Below, one piece after another: positions 17,299-25,962 of a DNA stretch of 64,000 nt. The notes beneath the pieces are model-generated. The model was given only the letters and a program-made list of their open reading frames with translations. It made no database searches and was not told the origin of the DNA. This DNA is from Kribbella rubisoli (GTDB taxonomy: Bacteria; Actinomycetota; Actinomycetes; Propionibacteriales; Kribbellaceae): assembly GCF_004217145.1 (NCBI RefSeq), contig NZ_SHKR01000013.1, positions 1,052,344 to 1,116,343 of the forward strand. The letters run 5' to 3'. Positions within the stretch are counted from its first letter, which is position 1. Every line of letters starts with the position of its first letter. The translations under genes and the position numbers were made by a program.

Positions 17299-18261
17299 AT
17301 GACCACCGCCGTACTGCCCGCCGAGTACACGGTCCGGCCTCCTGTGCCTGCCGATTCCGGGGCGATCTTCGCCCTGGTCTCGGCGTACAACACCGCTGTG
17401 ATCGGAACCGCCGACTGCACACTGGCCGACATCACCAACGGCATCATTGACCCGGGCTTCGAGTCGCGGACCGACGGCTGGCTGGTACTCGACCGGGACG
17501 ACGTGCCGGTCGGCTACGGGACAGCCTGCGGCAAGGGCAATCGCGAGGTGGCCGAGATCGAGGTGCTGTCACAAGACGCCATGGTCGCCGGCTGGCTGTT
17601 CGACCGGTCCCTGCGGCGCGCAGCGGAGATGGGACGCGAAGCAGGCCACGCGGACGTCACTGTCGACAGCTACGTGTACGGCGCCGACACGTCCCTGCGT
17701 GCTCTGTTGTCCGAGCATGAATTCAGCACCGGTACGACGTTCAACCGGATGCGGATCGACCACACCGAGCCGGTCGCCACCCCCGACGTACCCGCCGGGT
17801 ACGTCGTTCACCGTGGGGCGGACGACGACCGGACCCGCCGGATCGCGCACGATGTCATCATCGAGTGTTTCAGCGGTCAATTCGGTTTTGTCGCCCGCCC
17901 GCACGAGGAATGGCTCGAGGCTCGCGCGGCCTACGCCAATTTCTCGTGGTCCCAGTTCACTCTGCTCGAACTCGACGGGAAAGCAGTCGCGTTCCGCGAC
18001 TGCAGCGATCGGGATGTCGAGATCGAGAATTGCGGCCATATCGACGGGCTCGGCGTGATCGAGTCGGCCCGTGGGCGGGGTCTGGCGACGTACCTGCTCC
18101 GCGACGCCTTCGCCCTCGACGCGGCCGCCGGGCGCGCCGGCACGATCCTGCACGTCGACACCAACAACCCGACCCCGGCGCTGCATCTCTACCTGTCGGT
18201 CGGCATGCGTCCCACTCTGGTGATCGAGGGCTGGCGACGCACCATGCCGGCTACGCGTTGA
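17299..18261 (+). CDS. tandem GNAT acetyltransferase, MshD-like architecture
   Basis: The 320 residues fold as two GNAT-like halves. The first (YTVRPPVPADSGAIFALVSAYN...) is weak in cofactor motifs; the second carries DGLGVIESARGRGLATYLLRDAF, a clear acetyl-CoA loop, and HVDTNNPTPALHLYLSVGMRP. Such two-domain acetyltransferases include mycothiol synthase and antibiotic or metabolite acetylases; mycothiol synthase identity is not claimed. It is six bases behind the AMIN-like gene and overlaps the convergent DUF4287 gene by 11 bases. Confidence 0.85.
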   Translation: MTTAVLPAEYTVRPPVPADSGAIFALVSAYNTAVIGTADCTLADITNGIIDPGFESRTDGWLVLDRDDVPVGYGTACGKGNREVAEIEVLSQDAMVAGWLFDRSLRRAAEMGREAGHADVTVDSYVYGADTSLRALLSEHEFSTGTTFNRMRIDHTEPVATPDVPAGYVVHRGADDDRTRRIAHDVIIECFSGQFGFVARPHEEWLEARAAYANFSWSQFTLLELDGKAVAFRDCSDRDVEIENCGHIDGLGVIESARGRGLATYLLRDAFALDAAAGRAGTILHVDTNNPTPALHLYLSVGMRPTLVIEGWRRTMPATR

Positions 18262-18541
18262 CCGGGTTGCTCGCCTTGCCGTCGAGCCAGAGCATGTTGC
18301 TCGGGTCCGAATGGGTGCCCTTGGTACCGACGTGCTTGTCGCTGATCTGCGGCCCGTTCTTGATCACGTGAACCAGCGCCATCGCGTGCCCGCGGCCGAG
18401 CTCGTAGTCCGCCTTGAGCCAGTCGCAGATCACGCCGGCCTTGACGTCGCCGTACCCCCGGCTGACAGCCTCGTCGACCAGCTCCCGCGGGGTCCGGCCG
18501 GTCTTCTCTTCAATCTTGTCCAAGTACGCCTGGAACGACAT
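18251..18541 (-). CDS. DUF4287 domain-containing protein
   Basis: A 96-residue protein: SFQAYLDKIEEKTGRTPRELVDEAVSRGYG, then GVICDWLKADYELGRGHAMALVHVIKNG, which is the complete DUF4287 pattern. Members are small cytoplasmic proteins of unknown role, often next to DUF5655. AGGAGG lies just upstream of ATG 18541 and supports the start. Confidence 0.9.
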   Translation of the reverse strand: MSFQAYLDKIEEKTGRTPRELVDEAVSRGYGDVKAGVICDWLKADYELGRGHAMALVHVIKNGPQISDKHVGTKGTHSDPSNMLWLDGKASNPVNA

Positions 18542-18588
18542 GTCATTTCCTCCTGTGGTCGTCGTACGCCTGGGCGTCGAACGACCGG

Positions 18589-20001
18589 CTAGGAAATCGA
18601 CAGCTGACGGAAGACTTTCAGTACGGCGGCTGCCGAGCGGTCGATGTCGTCGGGGCCGGTGGTCCAGTTGGAGACCGAGATGCGCATGGCCGCCTTGCCC
18701 TGCCAGGTGGTGCCGGACATCCAGCAGGTGCCTTCGTTCTGTACGTCGGTGACCACGCGCCGGGTGACGGCGTCGTCGCCGAACCTCACGAGGACCTGGT
18801 TGAGCACGACATCGTTGAGGACCTCTATGTCGTTGGCCCTGAGGTTCTGTGCAAATCGATCTGCCATCGCTTGGCAGCGGTCGACAATCTCGGCGATGCC
18901 ATCACGCCCCAGCGCGCGAATGGCGGCGTACACCGGGATCCCGCGGGCGCGTCGCGAGAACTCGGGGTTGTAGTCGAGTGAGTCGCGTTCGCCGTTCTCG
19001 TCCTGGATCAGGTACGCGGCCCGGATCGACATCGCGGCGCGGTGGGGCTCGGGATGTGCACAGAGCACGATGCCCGAGTCGTACGGCACGTTGAGCCACT
19101 TGTGCGCATCGGTCGCCCAGGAATCGGCCCTGTCGATCCCGTCGACTAGTTGCCTGAGGCCCGGACTGACCGCCGCCCATAAGCCGAACGCGCCGTCCAC
19201 GTGAACCCACGCTTGGTGTGCGTGCGCGATCTCGCAGATCTCCGCAATCGGATCAAACGCGCCCGTGTTCACGTTGCCGGCCTGCGCACAGACGATCGTT
19301 GGTCGGTTGATCCCGCTGCGGCCCGTGGTCCGGCCGGGGTTGGCGTCGAGCGCCTCGGCCAGCGCGTCGGCGCGCATCCTCCCTTGATCGTCCACCGCGA
19401 TCGGCACGATGCTGTTCGTCCCCAGGCCGAGGAAGCGCAATGCCCGGTCGATCGTGTCGTGGCGCTCCGCTCCGGCCAGCACCCGGATCGGCGGCGCTCC
19501 GATCAACCCGTCCTGCTCGACATCCCACCCGGCCCGGCGCAGTACCTCATGCCGTGCGGCGGCCAACGCCGTGAAGTTCGCCATCTGCGCACCGGTGACG
19601 AACCCGACCGACGTGCTCGCAGGCAGCCCGAACAGCTCGACCAGCCAGCGCGCGGTGACGTCTTCCACCACGGCGGCCGCGGGCGAGGCGGCGTACAGAC
19701 CTGCGTTCTGATCCCAGACCGTCGTGAGCCAGTCCGCGGCGAGCGATGCCGGCGTGGCGCCGCCGAATACGAACCCGAAGAAGCGCCCGCTCCCACTCGG
19801 CAACAGTCCGTCATCGACGCCTTTCGCAAGGTGTTCGATCACCTCACGCGGATCCGTCGGCCCGATCGGCAGTGGTCCGCCGAGCGCTTGATGGAGCTCT
19901 TCCGCCGTCGCTCGCGGACCGACCTCTCGCTCCGGGAGACCCTCCAGATAAGTCAGCGCCCGCTCGTACGCCTTGGACAGCGGCCCCTCCCAATCAACCA
20001 T
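18589..20001 (-). CDS. pyridoxal-dependent decarboxylase family protein
   Basis: A 470-residue group II PLP enzyme. HVDGAFGLWAA supplies the Asp that pairs with the PLP nitrogen, and TDAHKWLNVPYDSG carries the Schiff-base Lys after His. The N terminus and the SGTTWQGKAAMRISVSNW tail fit aspartate/glutamate/aromatic-amino-acid decarboxylases. AAAGGAGGA immediately upstream of ATG 20001 makes this the start, removing 34 residues of a longer in-frame reading. It is divergent, by 39 bases, from an MFS transporter gene that may move its substrate or product; that link is inferred. Confidence 0.9.
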   Translation of the reverse strand: MVDWEGPLSKAYERALTYLEGLPEREVGPRATAEELHQALGGPLPIGPTDPREVIEHLAKGVDDGLLPSGSGRFFGFVFGGATPASLAADWLTTVWDQNAGLYAASPAAAVVEDVTARWLVELFGLPASTSVGFVTGAQMANFTALAAARHEVLRRAGWDVEQDGLIGAPPIRVLAGAERHDTIDRALRFLGLGTNSIVPIAVDDQGRMRADALAEALDANPGRTTGRSGINRPTIVCAQAGNVNTGAFDPIAEICEIAHAHQAWVHVDGAFGLWAAVSPGLRQLVDGIDRADSWATDAHKWLNVPYDSGIVLCAHPEPHRAAMSIRAAYLIQDENGERDSLDYNPEFSRRARGIPVYAAIRALGRDGIAEIVDRCQAMADRFAQNLRANDIEVLNDVVLNQVLVRFGDDAVTRRVVTDVQNEGTCWMSGTTWQGKAAMRISVSNWTTGPDDIDRSAAAVLKVFRQLSIS

Positions 20002-20040
20002 TCCTCCTTTGTACGCCAGTCTCGGCGCTACAGTTCGCAG

Positions 20041-21345
20041 ATGCGGATGCGGAGTCAGTGGCCGGCGATCGTCGGCTACTCCCTGGTCGGTGCAGCCACC
20101 CAACTCGTCTGGCTCAACTTCGCCGGCGTCACGACGGTCGCAGCCGACCGCTACGGCGTCTCCGAGAGCGCCATCGGCTGGCTCGCCCAGGTCTTCCCAC
20201 TCCTGTACGTCGTACTAGCAATCCCCTGCGGCCTAGCCCTGGACCGCTGGTTCCGCCCCGCCCTGATAGCCGGCGCCGTCCTCACCGCCCTCGGTGCCGC
20301 CGTACGCCTCATCGGCGACGACTTCACCTGGCTCCTAGCGGGCCAGATCCTCGCCTCGATCGCCCAACCCCTCGTCTTGAATGCGGTCACCGGCATCACC
20401 GGCCGCTACCTCGCGGAGAAGGACCGCCCGACGGGCATCGCGGTCGGCACGGCCAGCATCTTCGCCGGCATGGTGATCGCCTTCTTGTTGTCGGCCATCT
20501 TCACCACCGCGTCCTCGCTGCCAACCATGCTGTGGCTCACCGCAATCTTCTGCGTCCTGGCAGCAGTCATCCTGGCCCTCGTCGTACGCCGTCCAGGCCC
20601 CTTCGAGCCAGCCCACCCGACCGCGACAGTCGCCTACTTCGCCTACGAACCCCTGACCCCCCAAGAAGAACCCTCCGACGCCGCCACCGCGGCCACCCAC
20701 GCGGACGCCGCCGCGTCCATCGACTCCGGCTCCGTCCCACCCCACCGGACCGACCGCGGCGCGCTCGCGACTGCCTGGGGCGACCCGCTGATCCGCCGCC
20801 TGTGCGTTCTCGCGCTGTTCCCGTTCGGCGTATTCGTTGCCATGAGCACCTTCGCCCAGGCACTCCTCGAACCAGCCGGCGTCAGCGGCGGCACCGCCAG
20901 CACGATCCTCCTGGTGAACGTGATCGCCGGCGTACTAGGCAGCGCGATCATCCCGGTCCTCGTCGTACGCCGCCACGCCGAATCCACCCTCCTGGTCCTC
21001 AGCCTCACCGCGACCGCCTTGGCCTGCGTCCTACTCGCGGTCGCCCCCGGCGTACTGACCGGCTTCGTCGCGATTACCCTCATCGGCCTGCTCCTACTCC
21101 CAGCCCTCCCGATCGTCCTCGAGCTGGTAGAACGCCGTACCGGAGAAGCCGAAGGCACCGCAGCCGGCCTGATCTGGATGTCCGGCAACCTGGGCGGCCT
21201 GATCGTGGCGGTCGTGGTCGGCCTGCTGGTCGATCACCCGCCTGCCGCATTCCTCGTCATGGCAGCGATTGCGCTCATCGCCGTACCCGGGGCTCGTGCT
21301 CTCCGCGGCCCGATCGCCGAACTCCGATCGCAGTCACAACCGTAG
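20041..21345 (+). CDS. MFS transporter, CynX/NNP-like
   Basis: A 434-residue, 12-helix transporter. Helix 1 begins WPAIVGYSLVGAATQLVWLNFAGVTTVAADRYGVSESAIGWL, followed by LALDRWFR at the usual motif A loop. A long charged loop of about 60 residues separates the two halves. The start is the first ATG after the divergent decarboxylase; ATG 20047 is equally possible. The last 71 bases overlap the convergent MFS gene. Leu CTA codons are unusually common. The substrate is unknown. Confidence 0.85.
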   Translation: MRMRSQWPAIVGYSLVGAATQLVWLNFAGVTTVAADRYGVSESAIGWLAQVFPLLYVVLAIPCGLALDRWFRPALIAGAVLTALGAAVRLIGDDFTWLLAGQILASIAQPLVLNAVTGITGRYLAEKDRPTGIAVGTASIFAGMVIAFLLSAIFTTASSLPTMLWLTAIFCVLAAVILALVVRRPGPFEPAHPTATVAYFAYEPLTPQEEPSDAATAATHADAAASIDSGSVPPHRTDRGALATAWGDPLIRRLCVLALFPFGVFVAMSTFAQALLEPAGVSGGTASTILLVNVIAGVLGSAIIPVLVVRRHAESTLLVLSLTATALACVLLAVAPGVLTGFVAITLIGLLLLPALPIVLELVERRTGEAEGTAAGLIWMSGNLGGLIVAVVVGLLVDHPPAAFLVMAAIALIAVPGARALRGPIAELRSQSQP

Positions 21346-22483
21346 CGAGCAACCCGCCGGCCCCCGCGGTGATGAACGTCGTACGGGCGTCGGTGTGCTG
21401 GAGGAGCAGCCCGCCGAGTACGTACGAGATCCCCGCCGCGATCCCGATCGCGCCGTACAAATTGCCGAACACCCGGCTCCTGAGGTGCGCCGGTACGACG
21501 CGTTGCAGGTGCGTGTTGATGCCGACGTCGATGCCCGCGATCCCAAGCCCGCGGATCACCTGCAACGCCAGCGCCGCCCAAATCGCCCACGCCAGTCCGG
21601 TCACCAGGTTCCCCATGCTGCTCACCGCGAACCCGAGCAGCATCAACACCGGCATCCTGATGCTCCGCGCGTACCGAGCCAGGATCATGAACCCGACGAT
21701 CAGCCCGATCCCCACCCCGGCGTACAACGTCGCCGACGCCGAGTCACTCCCGTGCAACTCGTCCTTCGCGAGGAACACCATCGCGACGTCGTCCACCCCG
21801 TTGAACGCGACCACGGCGAAGAACCCGATCCCGATGACCCGGACCGCCTTGGCGCGCCAGATGTACCCCAGCCCGTCCCGCGCATCCTTCAGAAAACTGT
21901 GCCCCGACGGCTCAGCCCGCGGAATCCGCGGCAACCGGCTCAGGAACGTCGCCGACACGAAGAACGTCGCCGCATCGATCAGCAGAATCCCGCGTACGTC
22001 GGTGACCAGGAAGAGCGCTCCGGCGATGAGCGGCCCAACCGCCTCCAGCCCATTCGTCCCCGCCCCGAGAGCCGAGTTCGCCGCCTCAAGCTCCTCGTCC
22101 TTCACCAGCCCAGGCATCGCGTTCCGCGAACTGGCCTGAAACACCGTCGCCGTCACACTCCGGACCGCAACCATCACCAGCAACACCGGCAGCGGCGGCA
22201 GAACCAGCGCCATGACAACCGTCAGCACCCCCTGCACCAGGTCGCAAACCACCATCACCCGCTTGAGATCAAACCGATCCCCAATCGCCCCCGCCAGCGC
22301 CCCGAACAACCCCGGCACAAAATCCCCCGCCAACAGCAACAACGCCACCGCCAGCGCAGCCCCCGTCGACCCCTGCACATACAGCAGCAACGCCACGAGC
22401 CCCAGTGAGTCCCCCAAGAACGACACCGACCGAGCAACCCAAAGCCGCCGAAACCCCACCGACCCCCACAGCACTCCCCACAC
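21275..22483 (-). CDS. MFS transporter, DHA3/enterobactin-exporter-like
   Basis: A 402-residue, 12-helix protein beginning FRRLWVARSVSFLGDSLGLVALLLYVQGSTG, then GALAGAIGDRFDLKRVMVVCDLVQG, the motif A region of EntS/DHA3-type exporters. It probably extrudes a hydrophobic metabolite or siderophore-like compound. Its end overlaps the convergent MFS gene by 71 bases. Its start lies 27 bases before the tRNA-Thr gene, on the opposite strand. Confidence 0.86.
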   Translation of the reverse strand: MWGVLWGSVGFRRLWVARSVSFLGDSLGLVALLLYVQGSTGAALAVALLLLAGDFVPGLFGALAGAIGDRFDLKRVMVVCDLVQGVLTVVMALVLPPLPVLLVMVAVRSVTATVFQASSRNAMPGLVKDEELEAANSALGAGTNGLEAVGPLIAGALFLVTDVRGILLIDAATFFVSATFLSRLPRIPRAEPSGHSFLKDARDGLGYIWRAKAVRVIGIGFFAVVAFNGVDDVAMVFLAKDELHGSDSASATLYAGVGIGLIVGFMILARYARSIRMPVLMLLGFAVSSMGNLVTGLAWAIWAALALQVIRGLGIAGIDVGINTHLQRVVPAHLRSRVFGNLYGAIGIAAGISYVLGGLLLQHTDARTTFITAGAGGLLATVVTAIGVRRSGRGEHEPRVRR

Positions 22484-22510
22484 AATCCACTACTATGTAC
22501 CAGCACACCG

Positions 22511-22583
22511 GCCGGTGTGGCGCAACTGGCAGCGCACCGCTCTTGTAAAGCGGGGGTTAGGGGTTCAAGTCCCCTCACCGGCT
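22511..22583 (+). tRNA. tRNA-Thr (anticodon TGT)
   Basis: A complete cloverleaf of 73 bases: acceptor GCCGGTG pairs with CACCGGC; the D stem is GCGC/GCGC; the anticodon stem CCGCT/AGCGG encloses loop CTTGTAA with anticodon TGT; the T arm is AGGGG-TTCAAGT-CCCCT, with discriminator T. CCA is not encoded. The 3' part from the anticodon loop onward is repeated at 27665 and 35005, marking it as an integration site for mobile elements. Confidence 0.95.
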
Positions 22584-22586
22584 CTC
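22542..22586 (+). repeat. attachment core, copy 1 (inside tRNA-Thr)
   Basis: A 45-base segment running from the anticodon loop to three bases past the tRNA end. It is identical to 27665-27709 and differs by one base from 35005-35049. It is read as attL/attB: integration here keeps the tRNA intact because the element brings the same 3' half. Confidence 0.9.
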
Positions 22587-22710
22587 TGACCTGGGAACAT
22601 AACCCGGAAGGCGGGACAACCGCCACGCGCAGGACCGTCGCACGTTGACCGGCGGGCGGCCGCTTGAGCCAGCGGTGTGACCGATTGGCTCTGTGGGGGC
22701 GGTGCGGTGT

Positions 22711-24168
22711 TCAGGCCGGCGTGGGCAGGGTGCCGAAGAGGGCTTCCACCCGGCGTGCCAGGTCCAACAGGTTCCTGTCATTGCCGTGCGCGGCGTCGAT
22801 TTCCAGTCCGATGGGCAGGCCATTGGTGCTGAGGCCGATGGGGATGCTGATGCCGGGCAGGCCGGCTCCGCTGGTGGGGATGGTGTTGTAGGCGAGGAAC
22901 CGTTCGTCGACCTGGTGGCCTGCAATGGTGATGTTCGATCCGTGTTCGATCCGGGGTGCTGGGCAGGGTGTGGTTGGGAACAGCAGTGCATCGGCCGCGT
23001 TGTGGGTGAATGCCTGGCCGAGTTGGCGCCGGAGTTTCGGGCGTCCGACGGACAGGGCCGCCTCATAGCCTTCCTCGGACAGGTAGCCCGACCCGGTCGG
23101 GACGACCACGTGGCTCCAGATCTCCTTCAGCTGGGGCTTGACGTCGTTGTAGATCTCATCGAACGTGACGGGGAAGTTGTTGCGGGCGACGAATTGAGTC
23201 ACCGCTTCCCGCATCTCACGGAAGAAGAAGTTCCACGTCATCTGGTTCGTCGTGTCCATGAAGCCGTCACCGAGGTCGATCTCGATGATGTCGGCGCCGG
23301 CGTCGCGAAGGCTTTCGAGCGCGGCGGTGAAATGGGCTGCGGTCTCAGGGTCGATCACGTTCATGTACTGCCGGGGGGCGTGTGCGAACCGTACCCTGCG
23401 CAGGTCGGAGCGTTGCGGGGTTCGGGTGGCGGTGTCCCGGGTGACGATCTGGTCGAGCAACGCGCAGTCCTCGACGCTGCGGGCGAGGATGCCGGTGGTG
23501 TCGAGAGTGTGGGAGATCGGAGCGACGCCGCCGCCGGGCCAGCGGCCGTTGGTGGGTTTGTAGCCGACTACGCCGCACAGGGACGCGGGGACTCTGATGG
23601 AGCCCACCGTGTCGCCTCCGGTCGATGCGGGGACGATGCGGGCGGCGACCGCCGCGCCGGAGCCGCTGGAGGATCCGCCGGGGACGTGGTCGTGACCGTA
23701 GGGGTTCTTCACCTGGCCGTACGGGCTGTTGTGTCCGGTCAGCCCGAAGGACATCTCCACGAGATTGTTCTTGCCGAAGACGATGCCCCCGGCGTTCCGG
23801 AGCGCCACGACGACGGCGGCATCCTGCTGCGGGACGAAGTCCTTCAGGTTGCCCACACCGAGCGTGGTGCGCAGACCAGAGGTGGCGTAGCTGTCCTTGA
23901 TCCCGATCGGGACGCCGAGGAGAGGAGCTGTTGAGCCCGCGGCGCGGGCCTTGTCCGCCTCCCGCGCTGCGGTCAGCACTGCGGACTCGTCGATGGTGAT
24001 GAAGGAGTTCAGGTCGGCCTGCTTGCGCGCGCGCCGCAAGAGTGCGGAAGCGTACGCCTCGGAGGTGATGTCGCCGTCGCGGATCGCGGCAGCGGCCGCC
24101 GCTACGCCGAGCTCAATCAGTTCGTCATCACGCGATGCTGCCTCAACGGTAGTGGCATTATCCTGCAC
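22711..24168 (-). CDS. amidase (amidase signature family)
   Basis: A 485-residue member of the amidase signature family with the full Ser-cisSer-Lys triad: K91 in GVPIGIKDSY, the glycine/serine motif GGSSSGSG at 164-171 containing the cis-Ser, and nucleophile S190 in GGDTVGSIR. It hydrolyses a carboxamide to acid and ammonia in the cytoplasm; relatives range from indoleacetamide hydrolases to GatA-like proteins, and GatB/C neighbours are absent. GTG 24168 follows AGGAG by a good distance. It lies in element 1 downstream of the DUF302 gene, 212 bases away on the same strand. Confidence 0.92.
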   Translation of the reverse strand: MQDNATTVEAASRDDELIELGVAAAAAAIRDGDITSEAYASALLRRARKQADLNSFITIDESAVLTAAREADKARAAGSTAPLLGVPIGIKDSYATSGLRTTLGVGNLKDFVPQQDAAVVVALRNAGGIVFGKNNLVEMSFGLTGHNSPYGQVKNPYGHDHVPGGSSSGSGAAVAARIVPASTGGDTVGSIRVPASLCGVVGYKPTNGRWPGGGVAPISHTLDTTGILARSVEDCALLDQIVTRDTATRTPQRSDLRRVRFAHAPRQYMNVIDPETAAHFTAALESLRDAGADIIEIDLGDGFMDTTNQMTWNFFFREMREAVTQFVARNNFPVTFDEIYNDVKPQLKEIWSHVVVPTGSGYLSEEGYEAALSVGRPKLRRQLGQAFTHNAADALLFPTTPCPAPRIEHGSNITIAGHQVDERFLAYNTIPTSGAGLPGISIPIGLSTNGLPIGLEIDAAHGNDRNLLDLARRVEALFGTLPTPA

Positions 24169-24318
24169 GATATCTCCTATAAATTCAGAATAACTGTCGG
24201 CAAGCGACCAACGTTATGTCTCCGGAAGCCAGCCAACACTCACATTTGCACTTCGATCACTATAGGGAACGCCCTCGACGGGACATCCGTAATGTACAGA
24301 ATCGACAGCCCGCCCCGT

Positions 24319-24333
24319 CTGACAATTTGTCAG
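24319..24333. promoter_or_regulatory. short palindrome upstream of amidase
   Basis: CTGACA-ATT-TGTCAG forms a 6-bp dyad about 150 bases upstream of the amidase start, within AT-richer DNA between the amidase and DUF302 genes. It could be an operator or part of a promoter; no regulator can be assigned. Confidence 0.35.
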
Positions 24334-24380
24334 TCATTTCGATTTCCGGGCTGGAGTGTGCCGTCCGGGGATCGCCCCAT

Positions 24381-24926
24381 TTACCGGTCGCTCGCAGCGG
24401 CTGCGGAGAGAGCGGGCGGGACGGTCACGTCCAGAACCTTCAGCAGGTTGGCGACCTTGCGGTCCAGCTCCTGGCCGACGGCGGCGATGTCGGGAACGTC
24501 GAAGCTGTAGAAACGGGTGCTGGGCTGGTCGATGGAGAACAGCGTCGCACCCTGCCGGTCCTGGTGGATCGCTGTACGCAGCGGTGCGTAGAGCATGACC
24601 GCCGGGTCGTGCCGATACATGCGCTCGGCGATGGTGTGATTTCCCATCAAATAGGTAGCGCAGGATCCCGGGTCGCCGGCCAGCCGCATGGTCGCCCCGA
24701 CATCGGTGCTCCAGAACCGCATGAAACCATGCGGCGCGTTCTCCTCGGCGGCGGCGAGCACCGCGTCCCAACTTGCCCGCCCGGCGCGCAGCCGCTCCAT
24801 CCGCACAAGGTCGAGCACCGGCACGGCAGCCTCGTACCGGGCCTGGAAATCCTCGAACGTCGTTCCCGTGTCGATCGACCACCGGACGACCTCATGGGAA
24901 ACCGCGACGAAATTCTGATTGGACAT
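24381..24926 (-). CDS. DUF302 family protein
   Basis: A 181-residue cytoplasmic protein containing MRFWSTDVGATMRLAGDPGSCATYLMGNHTIAERMYRHDPAVMLYAPLRTAIHQD and STRFYSFDVPDIAAVGQELDRKV, the core of DUF302. DUF302 proteins are small alpha/beta proteins of unsettled function. ATG 24926 has AAGGAGA just before it; a longer in-frame reading starts in unlike sequence. It is divergent from the TetR gene and probably controlled by the two operators upstream of that gene. Confidence 0.85.
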   Translation of the reverse strand: MSNQNFVAVSHEVVRWSIDTGTTFEDFQARYEAAVPVLDLVRMERLRAGRASWDAVLAAAEENAPHGFMRFWSTDVGATMRLAGDPGSCATYLMGNHTIAERMYRHDPAVMLYAPLRTAIHQDRQGATLFSIDQPSTRFYSFDVPDIAAVGQELDRKVANLLKVLDVTVPPALSAAAASDR

Positions 24927-25140
24927 GATCGTCTCCTTGCCTTCTCGCTCTCGATTACCAGTGCAGAAACGCAGGGTTTCCGACCGAACGCCCACAGCGG
25001 ATTTGTAGGAATAGGCAGTCGCCCATCCGGGTCCGCCGCGTGATCCGACCGGGGACCACCGCGGGCCGTGCGCGGCGCCTGCCGCATCCGAGCCGTTCAG
25101 CGCCGACCCTCCGGTAGGGGCTAGGCCAGCCACCTCGATG

Positions 25141-25162
25141 AAGTAAAATGATCGCTGTACTT
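25141..25162. promoter_or_regulatory. TetR operator O1
   Basis: A 22-base imperfect palindrome with AAGTA at one end, GATC at the centre and TACTT at the other. A second copy begins 45 bases later. It lies in the divergent region between DUF302 and TetR genes and is probably bound by the TetR dimer. Confidence 0.75.
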
Positions 25163-25185
25163 GAGCCTAACAGGCTCTTCGCGCG

Positions 25186-25207
25186 AAGTAAACCGATCGC
25201 TATACTT
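25186..25207. promoter_or_regulatory. TetR operator O2
   Basis: The second copy of the 22-base palindrome (AAGTA...GATC...TACTT), differing from O1 at three positions in the interior. It ends five bases before the TetR start codon, so binding would block TetR's own transcription or translation start. Confidence 0.75.
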
Positions 25208-25212
25208 GTGGC

Positions 25213-25812
25213 ATGGAAACGATCGATGCACCGGCCGGTGTATCCCGCGGTGGACGCGGCGCCCGGGAGCGCATCCTGCGCACCGCCGTGGAGCTGTTCG
25301 CCCGTGACGGCATTCACGCCACCGGCATCGCCAAGCTGACACACGAGGCACACGTATCGACTCGCACCTTCTACCAGCACTTCCCGAGCAAGGAAGCCTT
25401 GGTGAGCGCCTATGTTGAGCGTGTCGGAGCGGAACCAGACAGTCTCGAGAGCGCCCTCGACCGCCACGACCTCACCGCGCGCGAACGCCTCCTGCACCTG
25501 TTCGACGAACTCCCGGTCAATCAGGCACACCCACCTGTTCTGCGCGGCTGCCCCCTGCACAACACCGCTGTCGAAGCAGCCGGAAACATGCCCGAAGCCA
25601 CAGCACTCGTCGAGCGCCACAAACGAGAATTCACCGCGCGGCTGATCAAAACCGCCGCCGAAGCAGGTGCCCCCGACCCCGACATCCTTGGACGACAACT
25701 CGCCCTGCTGTTCGAAGGCTGCCGCGCTCTATCCACCTCCCTCAACAACTCCCAGCCCATCCACGACGCCCGAGAGCTCGCCGCCACACTGATTGACCAA
25801 ACAGCCACCTGA
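25213..25812 (+). CDS. TetR/AcrR family transcriptional regulator
   Basis: The 199-residue repressor opens with GARERILRTAVELFARDGIHATGIAKLTHEAHVSTRTFYQHFPSKEALV, the TetR DNA-binding domain (about residues 15-65). The C-terminal ligand domain matches TetR_C-type proteins that control small detoxification units. Two near-identical palindromes sit directly upstream, and the divergent DUF302 gene (with the amidase beyond) is the obvious target. There is no clear ribosome site before ATG 25213, so the message may be nearly leaderless. Confidence 0.92.
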   Translation: METIDAPAGVSRGGRGARERILRTAVELFARDGIHATGIAKLTHEAHVSTRTFYQHFPSKEALVSAYVERVGAEPDSLESALDRHDLTARERLLHLFDELPVNQAHPPVLRGCPLHNTAVEAAGNMPEATALVERHKREFTARLIKTAAEAGAPDPDILGRQLALLFEGCRALSTSLNNSQPIHDARELAATLIDQTAT

Positions 25813-25962
25813 CCCGCCACAGCCGACCACCCGTCGGGGGGGTCGGGGGTCGGGGGGACGCGACGGATCGGTGCGATACGCCGTACCGAACCGCAACAGG
25901 CTGTTCACGGCGAGTGCAGCGCAGACCGATGGAGTTGCTGCCGCCCGCTCGGCGCACGCATC

